The notes under the pieces: model-generated
Databases searched by the model: none
What the model saw: only the letters and a program-made list of their open reading frames with translations
What the model was told of the DNA's origin: nothing
From: a virus
Strand: one strand, 5' to 3'
Virus record (IMG/VR): IMGVR_UViG_3300009762_000007
Coordinates: 1 to 22,063 of that record
DNA length: 22,063 bases
In this document: positions 1 through 5,941 of the stretch, piece by piece
Layout of the letters: every line of letters starts with the position of its first letter
Position numbering within the stretch: position 1 is the stretch's first letter
Translations under genes and position numbers: made by a program

Positions 1-1
1 C

Positions 2-70
2 GATATGGGCTTATGGTGCCGTGATGGCTATCAGGGGATGAGCTTATTTGCGTTGCCTAATCTGCCATAG
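2..70 (+). CDS. C-terminal end of an upstream gene (partial)
   Basis: An open frame enters from the left edge and ends at TAG 68-70. It gives about 22 residues, beginning DMGLWCRDGYQG and ending LPNLP. It overlaps the start of the next small gene, as many neighbours here do. Nothing can be said about function from this fragment, and it could be a chance open frame. Confidence 0.35.
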   Translation, partial: DMGLWCRDGYQGMSLFALPNLP

Positions 71-230
71 GGTTTTACGCTCGCCTGAATCGGTTGCTAG
101 ATTGATAGGCCCTACGTGCTATTGCAGATTGCATCCTAAAGTAAAAAGTACTACTATGTTGAGGAAGTATGACAAATCACTTGGAATAGACGATGAAAGG
201 CAATACAAACTGTTTGATGACGTAAACTAG
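48..230 (+). CDS. small Cys/His-rich protein, possible zinc finger
   Basis: This 60-residue protein starts at TTG, about 10 nt after an AGGGG ribosome binding site; there is no in-frame ATG before residue 37. Cysteines 3 and 6 (C-x2-C, then His7) and 24 and 26 (C-x-C, then His29) could bind one zinc ion. The C-terminal half is charged (KYDKSLGIDDER). It overlaps the preceding frame. No family is recognised; small zinc-ribbon proteins are common in phage early regions and often bind nucleic acid. Confidence 0.5.
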   Translation: MRCLICHRVLRSPESVARLIGPTCYCRLHPKVKSTTMLRKYDKSLGIDDERQYKLFDDVN

Positions 231-278
231 TTCCGCCTATTGTGTTTAGGTGGAATTGATTGATTTTGGGAGGCTAAA

Positions 279-473
279 ATGAAACCATACGAAATAGAAA
301 CTATTGCAGAGATCAGAGAATGCGGTGATAAGTTGGATGGTAAAACTGACGAATGGATTTATAATAAATATAGATATTGGTCTGAGATTACATTTGCGGC
401 GGGATGGATTTGTAAAGGGGCTAAAATGTTTTATCGTTGGGCAACTACTGCACAAATGGGTGAGGTAGAATGA
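279..473 (+). CDS. hypothetical small protein
   Basis: This 64-residue protein starts at ATG behind a good GGGAGG ribosome binding site (about 268-273). It is rich in aromatic residues in its second half (WIYNKYRYWSEITFAAGW). The stop overlaps the start of the next gene (ATGATG), which suggests translational coupling. No family recognised. Confidence 0.65.
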   Translation: MKPYEIETIAEIRECGDKLDGKTDEWIYNKYRYWSEITFAAGWICKGAKMFYRWATTAQMGEVE

Positions 474-685
474 TGGGAATAAAACCAATAGCCAAGCTAT
501 ACAAGATATCAGTGCGTAACCATTGTGTATCATGCCGCGTTTGGAATGGCGGGGCAAGTTGGCCGACTAGGTACTCTGGTACATATATAAATCCAGAATA
601 TAGGGATAAACTTATAACTCGTTTTACTGAGGCTGTCGAATCAAGGGGCTATACAAGGGCAAAAGATGGTTTCCGAGTAAATTAG
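470..685 (+). CDS. hypothetical small protein
   Basis: A 71-residue protein whose ATG overlaps the stop of the preceding gene. It contains one C-x2-C pair (residues 19 and 22, HCVSC) and a basic C-terminus (RGYTRAKDGFRVN). It is last in the first small operon: a gap with a probable promoter follows. Function unknown. Confidence 0.6.
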   Translation: MMGIKPIAKLYKISVRNHCVSCRVWNGGASWPTRYSGTYINPEYRDKLITRFTEAVESRGYTRAKDGFRVN

Positions 686-722
686 CCTAGGCTAACATTT
701 TACAAAATAGCTACGATTCCAC

Positions 723-751
723 TTGCAAGTCTTTTCGGCCCGTGCTAGTAT
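723..751 (+). promoter_or_regulatory. probable sigma-70-type promoter
   Basis: TTGCAA (723-728), 17 nt, then TAGTAT (746-751), in the 87-nt gap upstream of the gene at 773. It resembles the stronger promoter at 991-1018: both carry an AGTATA element just before the ribosome binding site. Confidence 0.5.
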
Positions 752-772
752 ATAACTATCAAGGGGGACGAA

Positions 773-973
773 ATGAACACTTACAAGATGAACAAAGACG
801 AGGTGATCGAGATGGTTAGGCAGTTCACTTTCCAGATTACCGAAACCGCATCAAAGATCGGAGAAAAATCCGCATTCGGATTTCTTTTCGGTAACACTGA
901 CATGACTATAACCGCAGAAACTGTAGCAGACGAGATAGGCAAGTTTGAAGCAACGCTTAGGACTTACATTTAA
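773..973 (+). CDS. hypothetical small protein
   Basis: A 66-residue protein with ATG start and an AAGGGGG ribosome binding site 5 nt upstream. It is predicted mainly helical, with an acidic first half (MNKDEVIEMVRQF) and no cysteines or membrane segment. It sits alone between two predicted promoters. No family recognised. Confidence 0.65.
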   Translation: MNTYKMNKDEVIEMVRQFTFQITETASKIGEKSAFGFLFGNTDMTITAETVADEIGKFEATLRTYI

Positions 974-990
974 GGCTGTTACGATTTTTC

Positions 991-1018
991 TTGACACATT
1001 CGGCAATCTGAGTATACT
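991..1018 (+). promoter_or_regulatory. strong sigma-70-type promoter
   Basis: A perfect -35 TTGACA (991-996), 16 nt, then -10 TATACT (1013-1018), followed by AAGGAGG and the ATG at 1040. It is the best consensus promoter in the window and should drive the next block of early genes with the host vegetative polymerase. Confidence 0.75.
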
Positions 1019-1039
1019 AAGGTATCGCAAGGAGGCAAT

Positions 1040-1666
1040 ATGACAGAGATTGAAGCGGCTAAACGGATACTAAAAGAAGGTAATTGTAGCGGCGTGGATT
1101 GTACTGATTGCCCCGCATCAATGCAAAATAGCGAAGGTGAATGCAGTAGTAAAATAGGCACCAATGAAAGTGGAAACAAAATAACGCCCAAAGGCATCGA
1201 GTGGTTTAAGCGATGGCTATCCGAGCACGAAGATCCAACACCGCAAGGCAAACCTATCGACCATTTCGAGTCTGGGCACTGGTATAAATGGGTAGGGCCT
1301 TTAGTACCGGCCAAGGCAGGAATAAGCGGAGATACCGGAGTAGCATGGACTAGCGGTAAGGCATTTTTATGTAACTTAGCCAATGGCGTCGATGCACGTT
1401 TCGTAGGACTGCCAGTCGATTGCAGCTTGTGTTATGAAAGCATCATTGAGTCATTCATCGAGGTTCCCGATCCTACGGTCCACTTCCAGTCGATGCTCGT
1501 CTTGCCCTTGCCGAGATCGATGCTCAGGTCTGTAAATTGCCGTTGCTCAATAGTCGAAGCAATAACGGACAAGATCGTAGGCAAGTCTGATGACTTCGAT
1601 CCGGCATCTGTTAAGTCAAGGTCTCAACGCCGCCTTGAAATATTATGCGGCTTAACAATCGATTAG
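1040..1666 (+). CDS. phage hypothetical protein with rearranged C-terminus
   Basis: A 208-residue protein behind a strong promoter and an AAGGAGG site. The N-terminus has a Cys cluster (C16, C21, C24 and one further Cys). The middle (GHWYKWVGP through CYESIIESFIEVP, about residues 80-152) looks like a compact domain seen in many small phage proteins of unknown function, which often end soon after the 'F-E-E-V-P' segment. Here the frame instead runs on through a 39-bp segment (1490-1528) identical to the interior of the next gene but read in another frame, then about 45 unfamiliar residues. The C-terminal quarter is therefore probably a recombination product. Confidence 0.6.
   Translation: MTEIEAAKRILKEGNCSGVDCTDCPASMQNSEGECSSKIGTNESGNKITPKGIEWFKRWLSEHEDPTPQGKPIDHFESGHWYKWVGPLVPAKAGISGDTGVAWTSGKAFLCNLANGVDARFVGLPVDCSLCYESIIESFIEVPDPTVHFQSMLVLPLPRSMLRSVNCRCSIVEAITDKIVGKSDDFDPASVKSRSQRRLEILCGLTID
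1490..1528 (+). repeat. 39-bp perfect direct repeat, copy 1
   Basis: Identical to 1897-1935. In this copy the segment is read in a different frame from copy 2, encoding MLVLPLPRSMLR within the 1040 gene. Copy 2 gives a natural Ala-rich helix (RLALAEIDAQ), so copy 2 is likely ancestral. Confidence 0.9.
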
Positions 1667-1679
1667 CCCTACGGGGCTA
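1664..1679 (+). terminator. hairpin with UACG tetraloop, possible terminator or attenuator
   Basis: TAGCCC (1664-1669), loop TACG, GGGCTA (1674-1679). The stem is a perfect 6 bp closed by C-G around a UNCG-class tetraloop, which is exceptionally stable in RNA. It includes the TAG stop of the 1040 gene. There is no T-run after it, so it may shape mRNA ends or translation rather than terminate. Confidence 0.45.
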
Positions 1680-1691
1680 AAGGTACATTGT

Positions 1692-1994
1692 ATGGCTACA
1701 CTTTTCGACACTCTTTACTCGGCGACCGATGAGGTCAAGAAGGCGCTCAAGAAACCGTTCGTGCTGAACAAGGTTAACCGGGCACTCGACGGAGCGGCGG
1801 ATTCTTACGAGTCAGCCAAAATCGACAAGCAGGAGCGCATTGACACGTTCACTGCGCGGCTGGCGAACGGAGAGACGGACGTTATCGGATCACTGATCGA
1901 TGCTCGTCTTGCCCTTGCCGAGATCGATGCTCAGGCGGCAGAGGCCGCGAAGATTAAGGCCGAGCTCGCGGCCCCGGCTCCCGCCTCGGAGTAA
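1692..1994 (+). CDS. hypothetical alanine-rich helical protein
   Basis: A 100-residue protein, more G+C-rich than its neighbours. Residues 45-98 are a charged, Ala-rich helix (DARLALAEIDAQAAEAAKIK) likely to form a coiled coil, ending in an Ala/Pro tail (AAPAPASE). The interior holds copy 2 of the 39-bp repeat. There is only a weak ribosome binding site (AAAGG). It resembles small conserved phage proteins of unknown function. Confidence 0.6.
   Translation: MATLFDTLYSATDEVKKALKKPFVLNKVNRALDGAADSYESAKIDKQERIDTFTARLANGETDVIGSLIDARLALAEIDAQAAEAAKIKAELAAPAPASE
1897..1935 (+). repeat. 39-bp perfect direct repeat, copy 2
   Basis: Identical to 1490-1528, 407 bp apart. In this copy it is in frame with the host gene. 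Its two ends share the 9-mer CGATGCTCN, so short-homology recombination is a possible origin. Confidence 0.9.
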
Positions 1995-1997
1995 AAA

Positions 1998-2156
1998 ATG
2001 CAGGCTGGAAAAAACATCAAGCGGATCATGCGAGCGGTTCGAGCATCGTATGGTGATTACGTCACCGGAAGCGAAGCCAATCGGTCAGAGATTCGGAGCA
2101 TTGAGGCCGACATGATGAAGGGCAAGCCCCAGTCAAGACAGCGTGATTTCGAGTAG
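1998..2156 (+). CDS. small basic hypothetical protein
   Basis: A 52-residue protein starting ATG 4 nt after the preceding stop. The sequence begins MQAGKNIKRIMRAVRASYGD and ends KGKPQSRQRDFE. It is Arg/Lys-rich and probably helical. Codon use and G+C match the upstream alanine-rich gene, which suggests the two arrived together. No family recognised. Confidence 0.55.
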   Translation: MQAGKNIKRIMRAVRASYGDYVTGSEANRSEIRSIEADMMKGKPQSRQRDFE

Positions 2157-2199
2157 TACTCGCAAGTAGCGGTAGGCCGGGTCAAATCCGGCCGGTACT
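2155..2199 (+). ncRNA. possible structured leader RNA (three-way junction)
   Basis: Nested complementarity: AGTAC (2155-2159) pairs with GTACT (2195-2199); CGC (2161-2163) pairs with GCG (2169-2171) around a 5-nt loop; GGCCGG (2175-2180) pairs with CCGGCC (2188-2193) around the 7-nt loop GTCAAAT, which resembles a tRNA T-loop. It lies directly before the AAGGGGG ribosome binding site of the 2214 gene. It is too short for a tRNA and no known riboswitch is recognised. Confidence 0.4.
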
Positions 2200-2213
2200 A
2201 TAAGGGGGTTAAT

Positions 2214-2405
2214 ATGGATGCTTTCCGTCTTTCGCTTATTGTCGAAAATAGCCGACTGTGTTACCTAGCAGACAACCCAGACTGCGAAGCACTCATCAAA
2301 GACACCTATCGCAAGCATTTTGAAAAGGAGCCGGGTAGCACACTAGAGGCTATCGAGGCGGTTGCCCGAGTCAATGTCATCCGAAATGAATATAGGCTCA
2401 TATGA
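2214..2405 (+). CDS. hypothetical small protein
   Basis: A 63-residue protein with a strong AAGGGGGT ribosome binding site. It is mainly helical (for example STLEAIEAVARVNVIRNEY). The stop overlaps the ATG of the next gene by ATGA. A structured leader precedes it. Function unknown. Confidence 0.65.
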   Translation: MDAFRLSLIVENSRLCYLADNPDCEALIKDTYRKHFEKEPGSTLEAIEAVARVNVIRNEYRLI

Positions 2406-2566
2406 TAACCATATCTATGAGTGGATATGTTTTGCGACAGATTCCGGGACATCCGATGATTTATGCGACGATGCCGGACAAAATTGTGCGTAAACTTATC
2501 TATAGCGGAAAACTGACAAAGGAATCAGCTAGTGGCATTATTTTGCAGATAGGGAGGCCGATATGA
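2402..2566 (+). CDS. hypothetical small protein
   Basis: A 54-residue protein whose ATG overlaps the stop of the 2214 gene. The protein reads MITISMSGYVLRQIPGHP and ends GIILQIGRPI. The coding run contains its successor's ribosome binding site (AGGGAGG) near its end, and its stop overlaps the next ATG, so this is a chain of coupled genes. No family recognised. Confidence 0.5.
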   Translation: MITISMSGYVLRQIPGHPMIYATMPDKIVRKLIYSGKLTKESASGIILQIGRPI

Positions 2567-2706
2567 ACATGAGCGCGTGGAATGACTGGATTATCTCGCA
2601 GCATATCCGCCTAGGCAATCAGCGGGCAATGCTGAAAAAGGCGAAGATTTGCATTGACAGGTCGAACACAATTATGGTAGGATTGCTACATCGATTAGGG
2701 AGGTAG
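2563..2706 (+). CDS. hypothetical small basic protein
   Basis: A 47-residue protein starting in ATGA overlap with the previous gene, with AGGGAGG upstream. It begins MNMSAWNDWIISQHIRLG and is basic (RAMLKKAKICIDR). Its end again contains GGGAGG, serving the next gene. No family recognised. Confidence 0.5.
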   Translation: MNMSAWNDWIISQHIRLGNQRAMLKKAKICIDRSNTIMVGLLHRLGR

Positions 2707-2710
2707 AGAT

Positions 2711-2872
2711 ATGCCAGAAGAATTAAATCAGCCTCGATCATGTGAAACGTGTAAGCATTTTTTAAACCCATTTTGTTTAGTACAAGTAGGAACTAGATGT
2801 TTCGATAATGGTTACCCATTTTATGAGCAAGGCAAATCATCTCTTTACAAAGAAGGCAAAGAGCATGTATAG
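2711..2872 (+). CDS. small Cys-rich protein, likely zinc-binding
   Basis: A 53-residue protein with GGGAGG 7 nt upstream of its ATG. Cysteines 11 and 14 (CETC), 22 and 30 form a plausible four-cysteine zinc site (C-x2-C-x7-C-x7-C), a pattern frequent in short phage proteins. The C-terminus is charged. It overlaps the start of the next gene by 8 nt. Confidence 0.6.
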   Translation: MPEELNQPRSCETCKHFLNPFCLVQVGTRCFDNGYPFYEQGKSSLYKEGKEHV

Positions 2873-3059
2873 CGCTGACGAGATAGTTGACCGTATTCGG
2901 GAAGTGTGCGATGGCTTGTCAAGCTCGTATGCCTTGTCTAAAGAAGAGTGCAGTGTCATCATCGGTCAGTACGCCTATCGATATTGCGAAGAAATCCGAA
3001 AGGATCGCGACGAGTGGAAAAAGCTGGCTCTTAGTTTTAAGAAGGCTAATCTTGACTAG
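2865..3059 (+). CDS. hypothetical helical protein
   Basis: A 64-residue protein (MYSADEIVDRIREVCDG to FKKANLD). The ATG at 2865 is chosen over an in-frame upstream one at 2808, because the upstream extension lies wholly inside the preceding Cys-rich gene. It is helical, with acidic then basic stretches. Its end overlaps the next gene. Confidence 0.6.
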   Translation: MYSADEIVDRIREVCDGLSSSYALSKEECSVIIGQYAYRYCEEIRKDRDEWKKLALSFKKANLD

Positions 3060-3369
3060 CAAGGAAACGGTATGGGTAAACTATCGCGGTTTATTGCTCG
3101 AAGTAACTGGCAATTATTACAAGGGTAGTCCCGGACATTGGTACAATAAAGTCGGCGATCCAGGCGATGCACCCGAGCCCCCCGAGTTTAGCATTGACAA
3201 GATCGAGCTAAACGGTGAGGACATAACAGATTTTTTTGACGGGCTTGAGCATGCGTTGTATGTGTTGGGCGAGCGGACGTCTGATGATTGTTATTCCGAG
3301 ATTGAGGGATTATGTCTTGAAGAAATAGAAGGAGGCGCGCGCGATGAATCAGAAAGATATGAGGATTAA
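3052..3369 (+). CDS. hypothetical acidic protein
   Basis: A 105-residue protein. The TTG at 3052 is preferred because AAGAAGG lies 6 nt upstream; a longer open frame reaches back to 2887 but only shadows the previous gene. It contains YRGLLLEVTGNYYKGSPGH then an acidic region. Such 'W.NYRG..LEV.GNY..G..G' proteins recur in phage genomes with no assigned role. Confidence 0.6.
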   Translation: MTSKETVWVNYRGLLLEVTGNYYKGSPGHWYNKVGDPGDAPEPPEFSIDKIELNGEDITDFFDGLEHALYVLGERTSDDCYSEIEGLCLEEIEGGARDESERYED

Positions 3370-3454
3370 ATGGCAAAGATTTAAGGCTTGGCTCAAGAAG
3401 CAATTTCTGGCCGAGTATCCCGATGAAACATCAAGCATAGGAAGGGGGCAGTAA
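3344..3454 (+). CDS. very small hypothetical protein
   Basis: A 36-residue protein with ATG 8 nt after GGAGG, overlapping the end of the previous gene in another frame. It begins MNQKDMRIKWQRFKAWLKKQ: basic, helical and Trp-rich. The strong ribosome binding site is the main support. Confidence 0.5.
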   Translation: MNQKDMRIKWQRFKAWLKKQFLAEYPDETSSIGRGQ

Positions 3455-3455
3455 A

Positions 3456-4211
3456 ATGTGCAACTTTTTTAGTTTTGTGGGTGATGGGTTCGGTAATTAT
3501 AAGTATTTCGATTGGGAATATCGCAAGGACCACATTGACGGTAATTGCGATAGTCATACGGCAATCCTGACAGAAAATAAAGTCCCCCCTGATATGCAGG
3601 ATCGGTGGAGCAAATACGAATACAATCCACTGACAAAACTGTTCACGGTCGACGAGCCGGTCGAGGGCCATGATCATGAATCAGCCGAGGCGTGGGTTAA
3701 CGCACTTGATTTTAAGCAGATTATTCCACAGCTGATAATCAAGCCCATAGTTAACCCATTGACCAAAATAATAAAGCCAACAAAGAACGATATCGAGTTA
3801 CTAAAGGAGTGGTCTAGCGTGTGGCCTAGCGTGAGGGATAGCGTGATGCCTAGCGTGTGGTCTAGCGTGATGTCTAGCGTGTGGTCTAGCGTGATGGATA
3901 GCGTGTGGTCTAGCGTGATGGATAGCGTGTGGGATAGCGTGATGCCTAGCGTGTGGGATAGCGTGTGGCCTAGCGTGTGGTCTAGCGTGATGGATAGCGT
4001 GTGGCCTAGCGTGAGGGATAGCGTGTGGGATAGCGTGTGGCCTAGCGTGTGGTCTTATTTTAGTACATTTTTTGATATTGACTACAAATATGATTATAGC
4101 CCATGTATTAAACTTTGGGAGCGCGGTCTCGTCCCATCATTTGACGGTACGACATGGCGATTACACTCAGGAAAGAAAGCAACGATAGTTTATGAATGGA
4201 GAAAAAAATAG
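3456..4211 (+). CDS. phage protein with 20 tandem xSVx repeats
   Basis: A 251-residue protein with an AAGGGGG ribosome binding site. Residues 1-118 (MCNFFSFVGDG, YNPLTKLFTVD, AWVNALDFKQI) and 200-251 (FFDIDYKYDYSPCIKLWERG, LVPSFDGTTWRLHSGKK) are unique-sequence domains. I recall similar uncharacterised phage and gut-bacterial proteins with this same layout. Between them, residues 120-199 are 20 four-residue units, (S/P/D)-S-V-(W/M/R). The middle SV never changes. The repeat probably forms a regular helix or solenoid with stacked Val and Trp. Function unknown; a role through repeat-mediated binding is only inference. Confidence 0.75.
   Translation: MCNFFSFVGDGFGNYKYFDWEYRKDHIDGNCDSHTAILTENKVPPDMQDRWSKYEYNPLTKLFTVDEPVEGHDHESAEAWVNALDFKQIIPQLIIKPIVNPLTKIIKPTKNDIELLKEWSSVWPSVRDSVMPSVWSSVMSSVWSSVMDSVWSSVMDSVWDSVMPSVWDSVWPSVWSSVMDSVWPSVRDSVWDSVWPSVWSYFSTFFDIDYKYDYSPCIKLWERGLVPSFDGTTWRLHSGKKATIVYEWRKK
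3813..4052 (+). repeat. 12-bp coding tandem repeat, 20 units
   Basis: Twenty in-frame 12-bp units. Codons 2 and 3 are AGC GTG in every unit. Codon 1 is always TCT, CCT or GAT, and codon 4 is always TGG, ATG or AGG. Variation is confined to a three-letter alphabet at two fixed positions, and the array ends with TCT TAT TTT. Confidence 0.95.
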
Positions 4212-4339
4212 TGTATTGGCTAGCAAATAATTTTGCGACCATTGGGATTTTGGTTGTAATCGCCTTGTATATTGGTTACAATATCAAGGCATATATTGGG
4301 TTTAATCCGAACAACAAAAGGAAGCACATCGATGGTTAG
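4211..4339 (+). CDS. small single-pass membrane protein
   Basis: A 42-residue protein starting GTG, overlapping the TAG of the preceding gene, with GGAG about 9 nt upstream. Residues 9-28 (ATIGILVVIALYIGYNI) form a hydrophobic membrane segment, followed by a basic tail (NKRKH). Tiny inner-membrane proteins of phages include holins and exclusion proteins; nothing here decides which. Confidence 0.55.
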   Translation: MYWLANNFATIGILVVIALYIGYNIKAYIGFNPNNKRKHIDG

Positions 4340-4508
4340 GTGTATGGGGATTATTACGAAGGGCGCAAAACACGAGGATATCATGAAGTGCCAGGTTTGC
4401 GGTCTTCTTCCTGATGACGGCGAGGCGGGGTGGAAACAAGAAAACGATAAAAGAAATGTTTGGGTTGTTAATCCTAAAGCGCCGTGCAATAGGTTTGAGC
4501 CTAAGTAG
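4332..4508 (+). CDS. small Cys-rich protein, likely zinc-binding
   Basis: A 58-residue protein. The ATG at 4332 follows AAGGAAG by 7 nt; an upstream in-frame start at 4272 would lie inside the membrane protein gene. Cysteines 4, 20, 23 and 52 (KCQVCGL, then PCNRFEPK at the end) fit a zinc-binding fold. The C-terminal C-x2-F-x-P-K is a pattern I associate with small phage proteins. Confidence 0.6.
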   Translation: MVRCMGIITKGAKHEDIMKCQVCGLLPDDGEAGWKQENDKRNVWVVNPKAPCNRFEPK

Positions 4509-4519
4509 GCAAAGGGGAT

Positions 4520-4789
4520 ATGATGAAAAAGCTATTTGCTATTTTCGCTATCGTGCTTTCCGTTGCATTGGTTTCGTCTTGCGCTGACAGGAGAAACTTT
4601 ATAACTGCCGGGCAGACTATAAAAGCTCAACCGTATGGCATATTCAACGAAGAAACACATCGTACTAACGGGGTCAAGTACGAAGTAAGTTTTGGTTCCG
4701 TTGCGATGGCCGTTATCTTTATCGAAACTATCATTGTCCCGATTTACATTGTCGGATGGGATTTATTCGAGCCTGTAGCGCTGGAGTAG
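4520..4789 (+). CDS. phage-encoded lipoprotein with C-terminal membrane segment
   Basis: An 89-residue protein with AAAGGGG before the start (ATG at 4520 or 4523). Basic MMKK, a hydrophobic stretch (residues 5-18) and the lipobox V-S-S-C21 indicate a lipid-anchored protein. The mature part has KAQPYGIFNEETH and a second hydrophobic segment (about 62-80, AMAVIFIETIIVPIYIVGW). Similar small lipoproteins occur in many phages. Changing the host envelope, for example superinfection exclusion, is a reasonable but unproven role. It is last in its transcription unit: a promoter follows. Confidence 0.7.
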   Translation: MMKKLFAIFAIVLSVALVSSCADRRNFITAGQTIKAQPYGIFNEETHRTNGVKYEVSFGSVAMAVIFIETIIVPIYIVGWDLFEPVALE

Positions 4790-4795
4790 TGGCAC

Positions 4796-4824
4796 TTGCT
4801 ATTTTATTCTCCCTATGATATACT
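4796..4824 (+). promoter_or_regulatory. promoter of the sigma-like gene
   Basis: TTGCTA (4796-4801), 17 nt, TATACT (4819-4824), 26 nt before the ATG at 4850. The -10 hexamer equals that of the promoter at 991-1018. It is embedded in an inverted repeat. Confidence 0.6.
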
Positions 4825-4842
4825 CCAGTGTATCTAGGGAGA
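4808..4842 (+). promoter_or_regulatory. inverted repeat over -10 and ribosome binding site (operator or hairpin)
   Basis: TCTCCCTA (4808-4815) and TAGGGAGA (4835-4842) are perfect inverted arms. Inside them ATAC and GTAT can also pair around TCCAGT. The left arm overlaps the promoter and the right arm contains the AGGGAGA ribosome binding site of the sigma-like gene. It could be a repressor operator. An RNA hairpin would form only in transcripts starting upstream of this promoter. Confidence 0.5.
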
Positions 4843-4849
4843 ACTATAT

Positions 4850-5395
4850 ATGAACAACAGAGAAATTAACGATTTCATGAAATCCCGTATGCCAAACGTA
4901 ACGAATGCGCTAAAAACAATTAGAAGCGAATTGACATACGAGGAAGCAGAAGAAGCTAGGCAAGAATTGCTATTGACCATGTATAAATGTATTTTGAAGT
5001 ATAATCCCAACCGGCATTGTACGCTAGACCACTACATTATAGTGAGCATGGAGCAACGGGCATGGCGATTTTTGCGGGACATGCGGGGATATTCGAGGAA
5101 CAAAGAGCGAAATACCGAATCGCTATCGACCGCTCGCGACAATCGGACGCCGATGATTGACTTGCTCGCAGATGATAGCGGGGATTTTACAGACAAACTT
5201 GGAGCTAATGAGCTAGTCGAGTATGCATTAGGCCAGCTTGACAAAAGGACCGAAAGCATACTAAGGTTATGGGCGAACAATCACACCTTGCAATATATCG
5301 CAGACATTTACGGCAAGTCGGTGCATTTTATTGACAGAGAAAAAGATAGGGGGCTTAGGCAAATGAAAGGAATCATAGGGGGGAATCATGAATGA
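4850..5395 (+). CDS. sigma-70-family RNA polymerase sigma-factor-like protein
   Basis: A 181-residue protein. Residues 30-85 (EEAEEARQELLLTMYKCILKY to AWRFLRDMRGYSRN) match sigma region 2, the helices that bind core polymerase and melt the -10. Residues 128-175 (LDKRTESILRLW, then a helix-turn-helix and REKDRGLRQMK) match region 4, which reads the -35. Regions 1 and 3 are absent, as in short phage and ECF-type factors. It has its own promoter with an operator-like inverted repeat, which fits a regulated switch to later phage transcription. Confidence 0.7.
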   Translation: MNNREINDFMKSRMPNVTNALKTIRSELTYEEAEEARQELLLTMYKCILKYNPNRHCTLDHYIIVSMEQRAWRFLRDMRGYSRNKERNTESLSTARDNRTPMIDLLADDSGDFTDKLGANELVEYALGQLDKRTESILRLWANNHTLQYIADIYGKSVHFIDREKDRGLRQMKGIIGGNHE

Positions 5396-5525
5396 CGATC
5401 TTTTAAGCCTTGCCTCTATTTTAATATTTGGCCTAATGTGTCTTGCATCTTTTGGCTTGAGGTATTATAAAAGCAAGAAGCAATCGAGAAAAGATAAGCA
5501 ACGAAAAAACAAGGAGGAGTCATGA
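5388..5525 (+). CDS. small membrane protein with basic tail
   Basis: A 45-residue protein whose ATG overlaps the end of the sigma-like gene; GGGGGG lies 4 nt upstream. Residues 5-24 (LLSLASILIFGLMCLASFGL) form one membrane helix, then a strongly basic tail (YYKSKKQSRKDKQRK) predicted cytoplasmic. The tail codons contain AAGGAGGAG, the ribosome binding site of the next gene. Confidence 0.6.
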   Translation: MNDDLLSLASILIFGLMCLASFGLRYYKSKKQSRKDKQRKNKEES

Positions 5526-5938
5526 ACGGTAGACTATTTGATACTAAGGCAGCACAAGAGTCTCGTGCGCGCGGCGCGGAACATGCCTGTACTCATAGTT
5601 CCACGAGTCGTAAGCCTAACCCCATAAATGAGATAGAGAAACTACGTGAGGCACTGGAGTTTTATGCTTACCCTGGAAAATCAAGCATGAAGGGCCGTTG
5701 GAATGATGAATATCCAGGTGGGATTACCTATCAAAAGGGGACTTCTTTTTATTGTGATACCGGGGCTATAGCTAGGGAGGCTCTATCTCGCCTTGAATCT
5801 GAGCAAGCTCTAAAGACAGTGCCTATGGCTATGCTCAAAGAGGCTAATGCGCTTTGGTCTATGGATAAGTTGCGAGCTAGCAATGAGGATTTAATTAAGC
5901 TTGCTGCCCGCTACGGCTACATAGTTGAGGAGGATTAG
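5522..5938 (+). CDS. hypothetical protein
   Basis: A 138-residue protein behind a strong AAGGAGGAG site, overlapping the previous stop. The N-terminal 35 residues are low-complexity and charged. Residues 38-100 contain an aromatic, Gly-rich segment (YAYPGKSSMKGRWNDEYPGG) followed by helices (ALSRLESEQALK). No family recognised; it is probably soluble. Confidence 0.6.
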   Translation: MNGRLFDTKAAQESRARGAEHACTHSSTSRKPNPINEIEKLREALEFYAYPGKSSMKGRWNDEYPGGITYQKGTSFYCDTGAIAREALSRLESEQALKTVPMAMLKEANALWSMDKLRASNEDLIKLAARYGYIVEED

Positions 5939-5941
5939 GCA

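Noticed and set aside
1900-2115. A 71-residue plus-strand frame (MLVLPLPRSMLRRQ...).
   Set aside because: It is out of frame with two better-supported genes (1692-1994 and 1998-2156) and arises from the 39-bp repeat.
2157-2213. A tRNA gene suggested by the T-arm-like hairpin.
   Set aside because: The whole paired structure is only 45 nt, with no anticodon arm or D-arm and no CCA-compatible acceptor of 7 bp.
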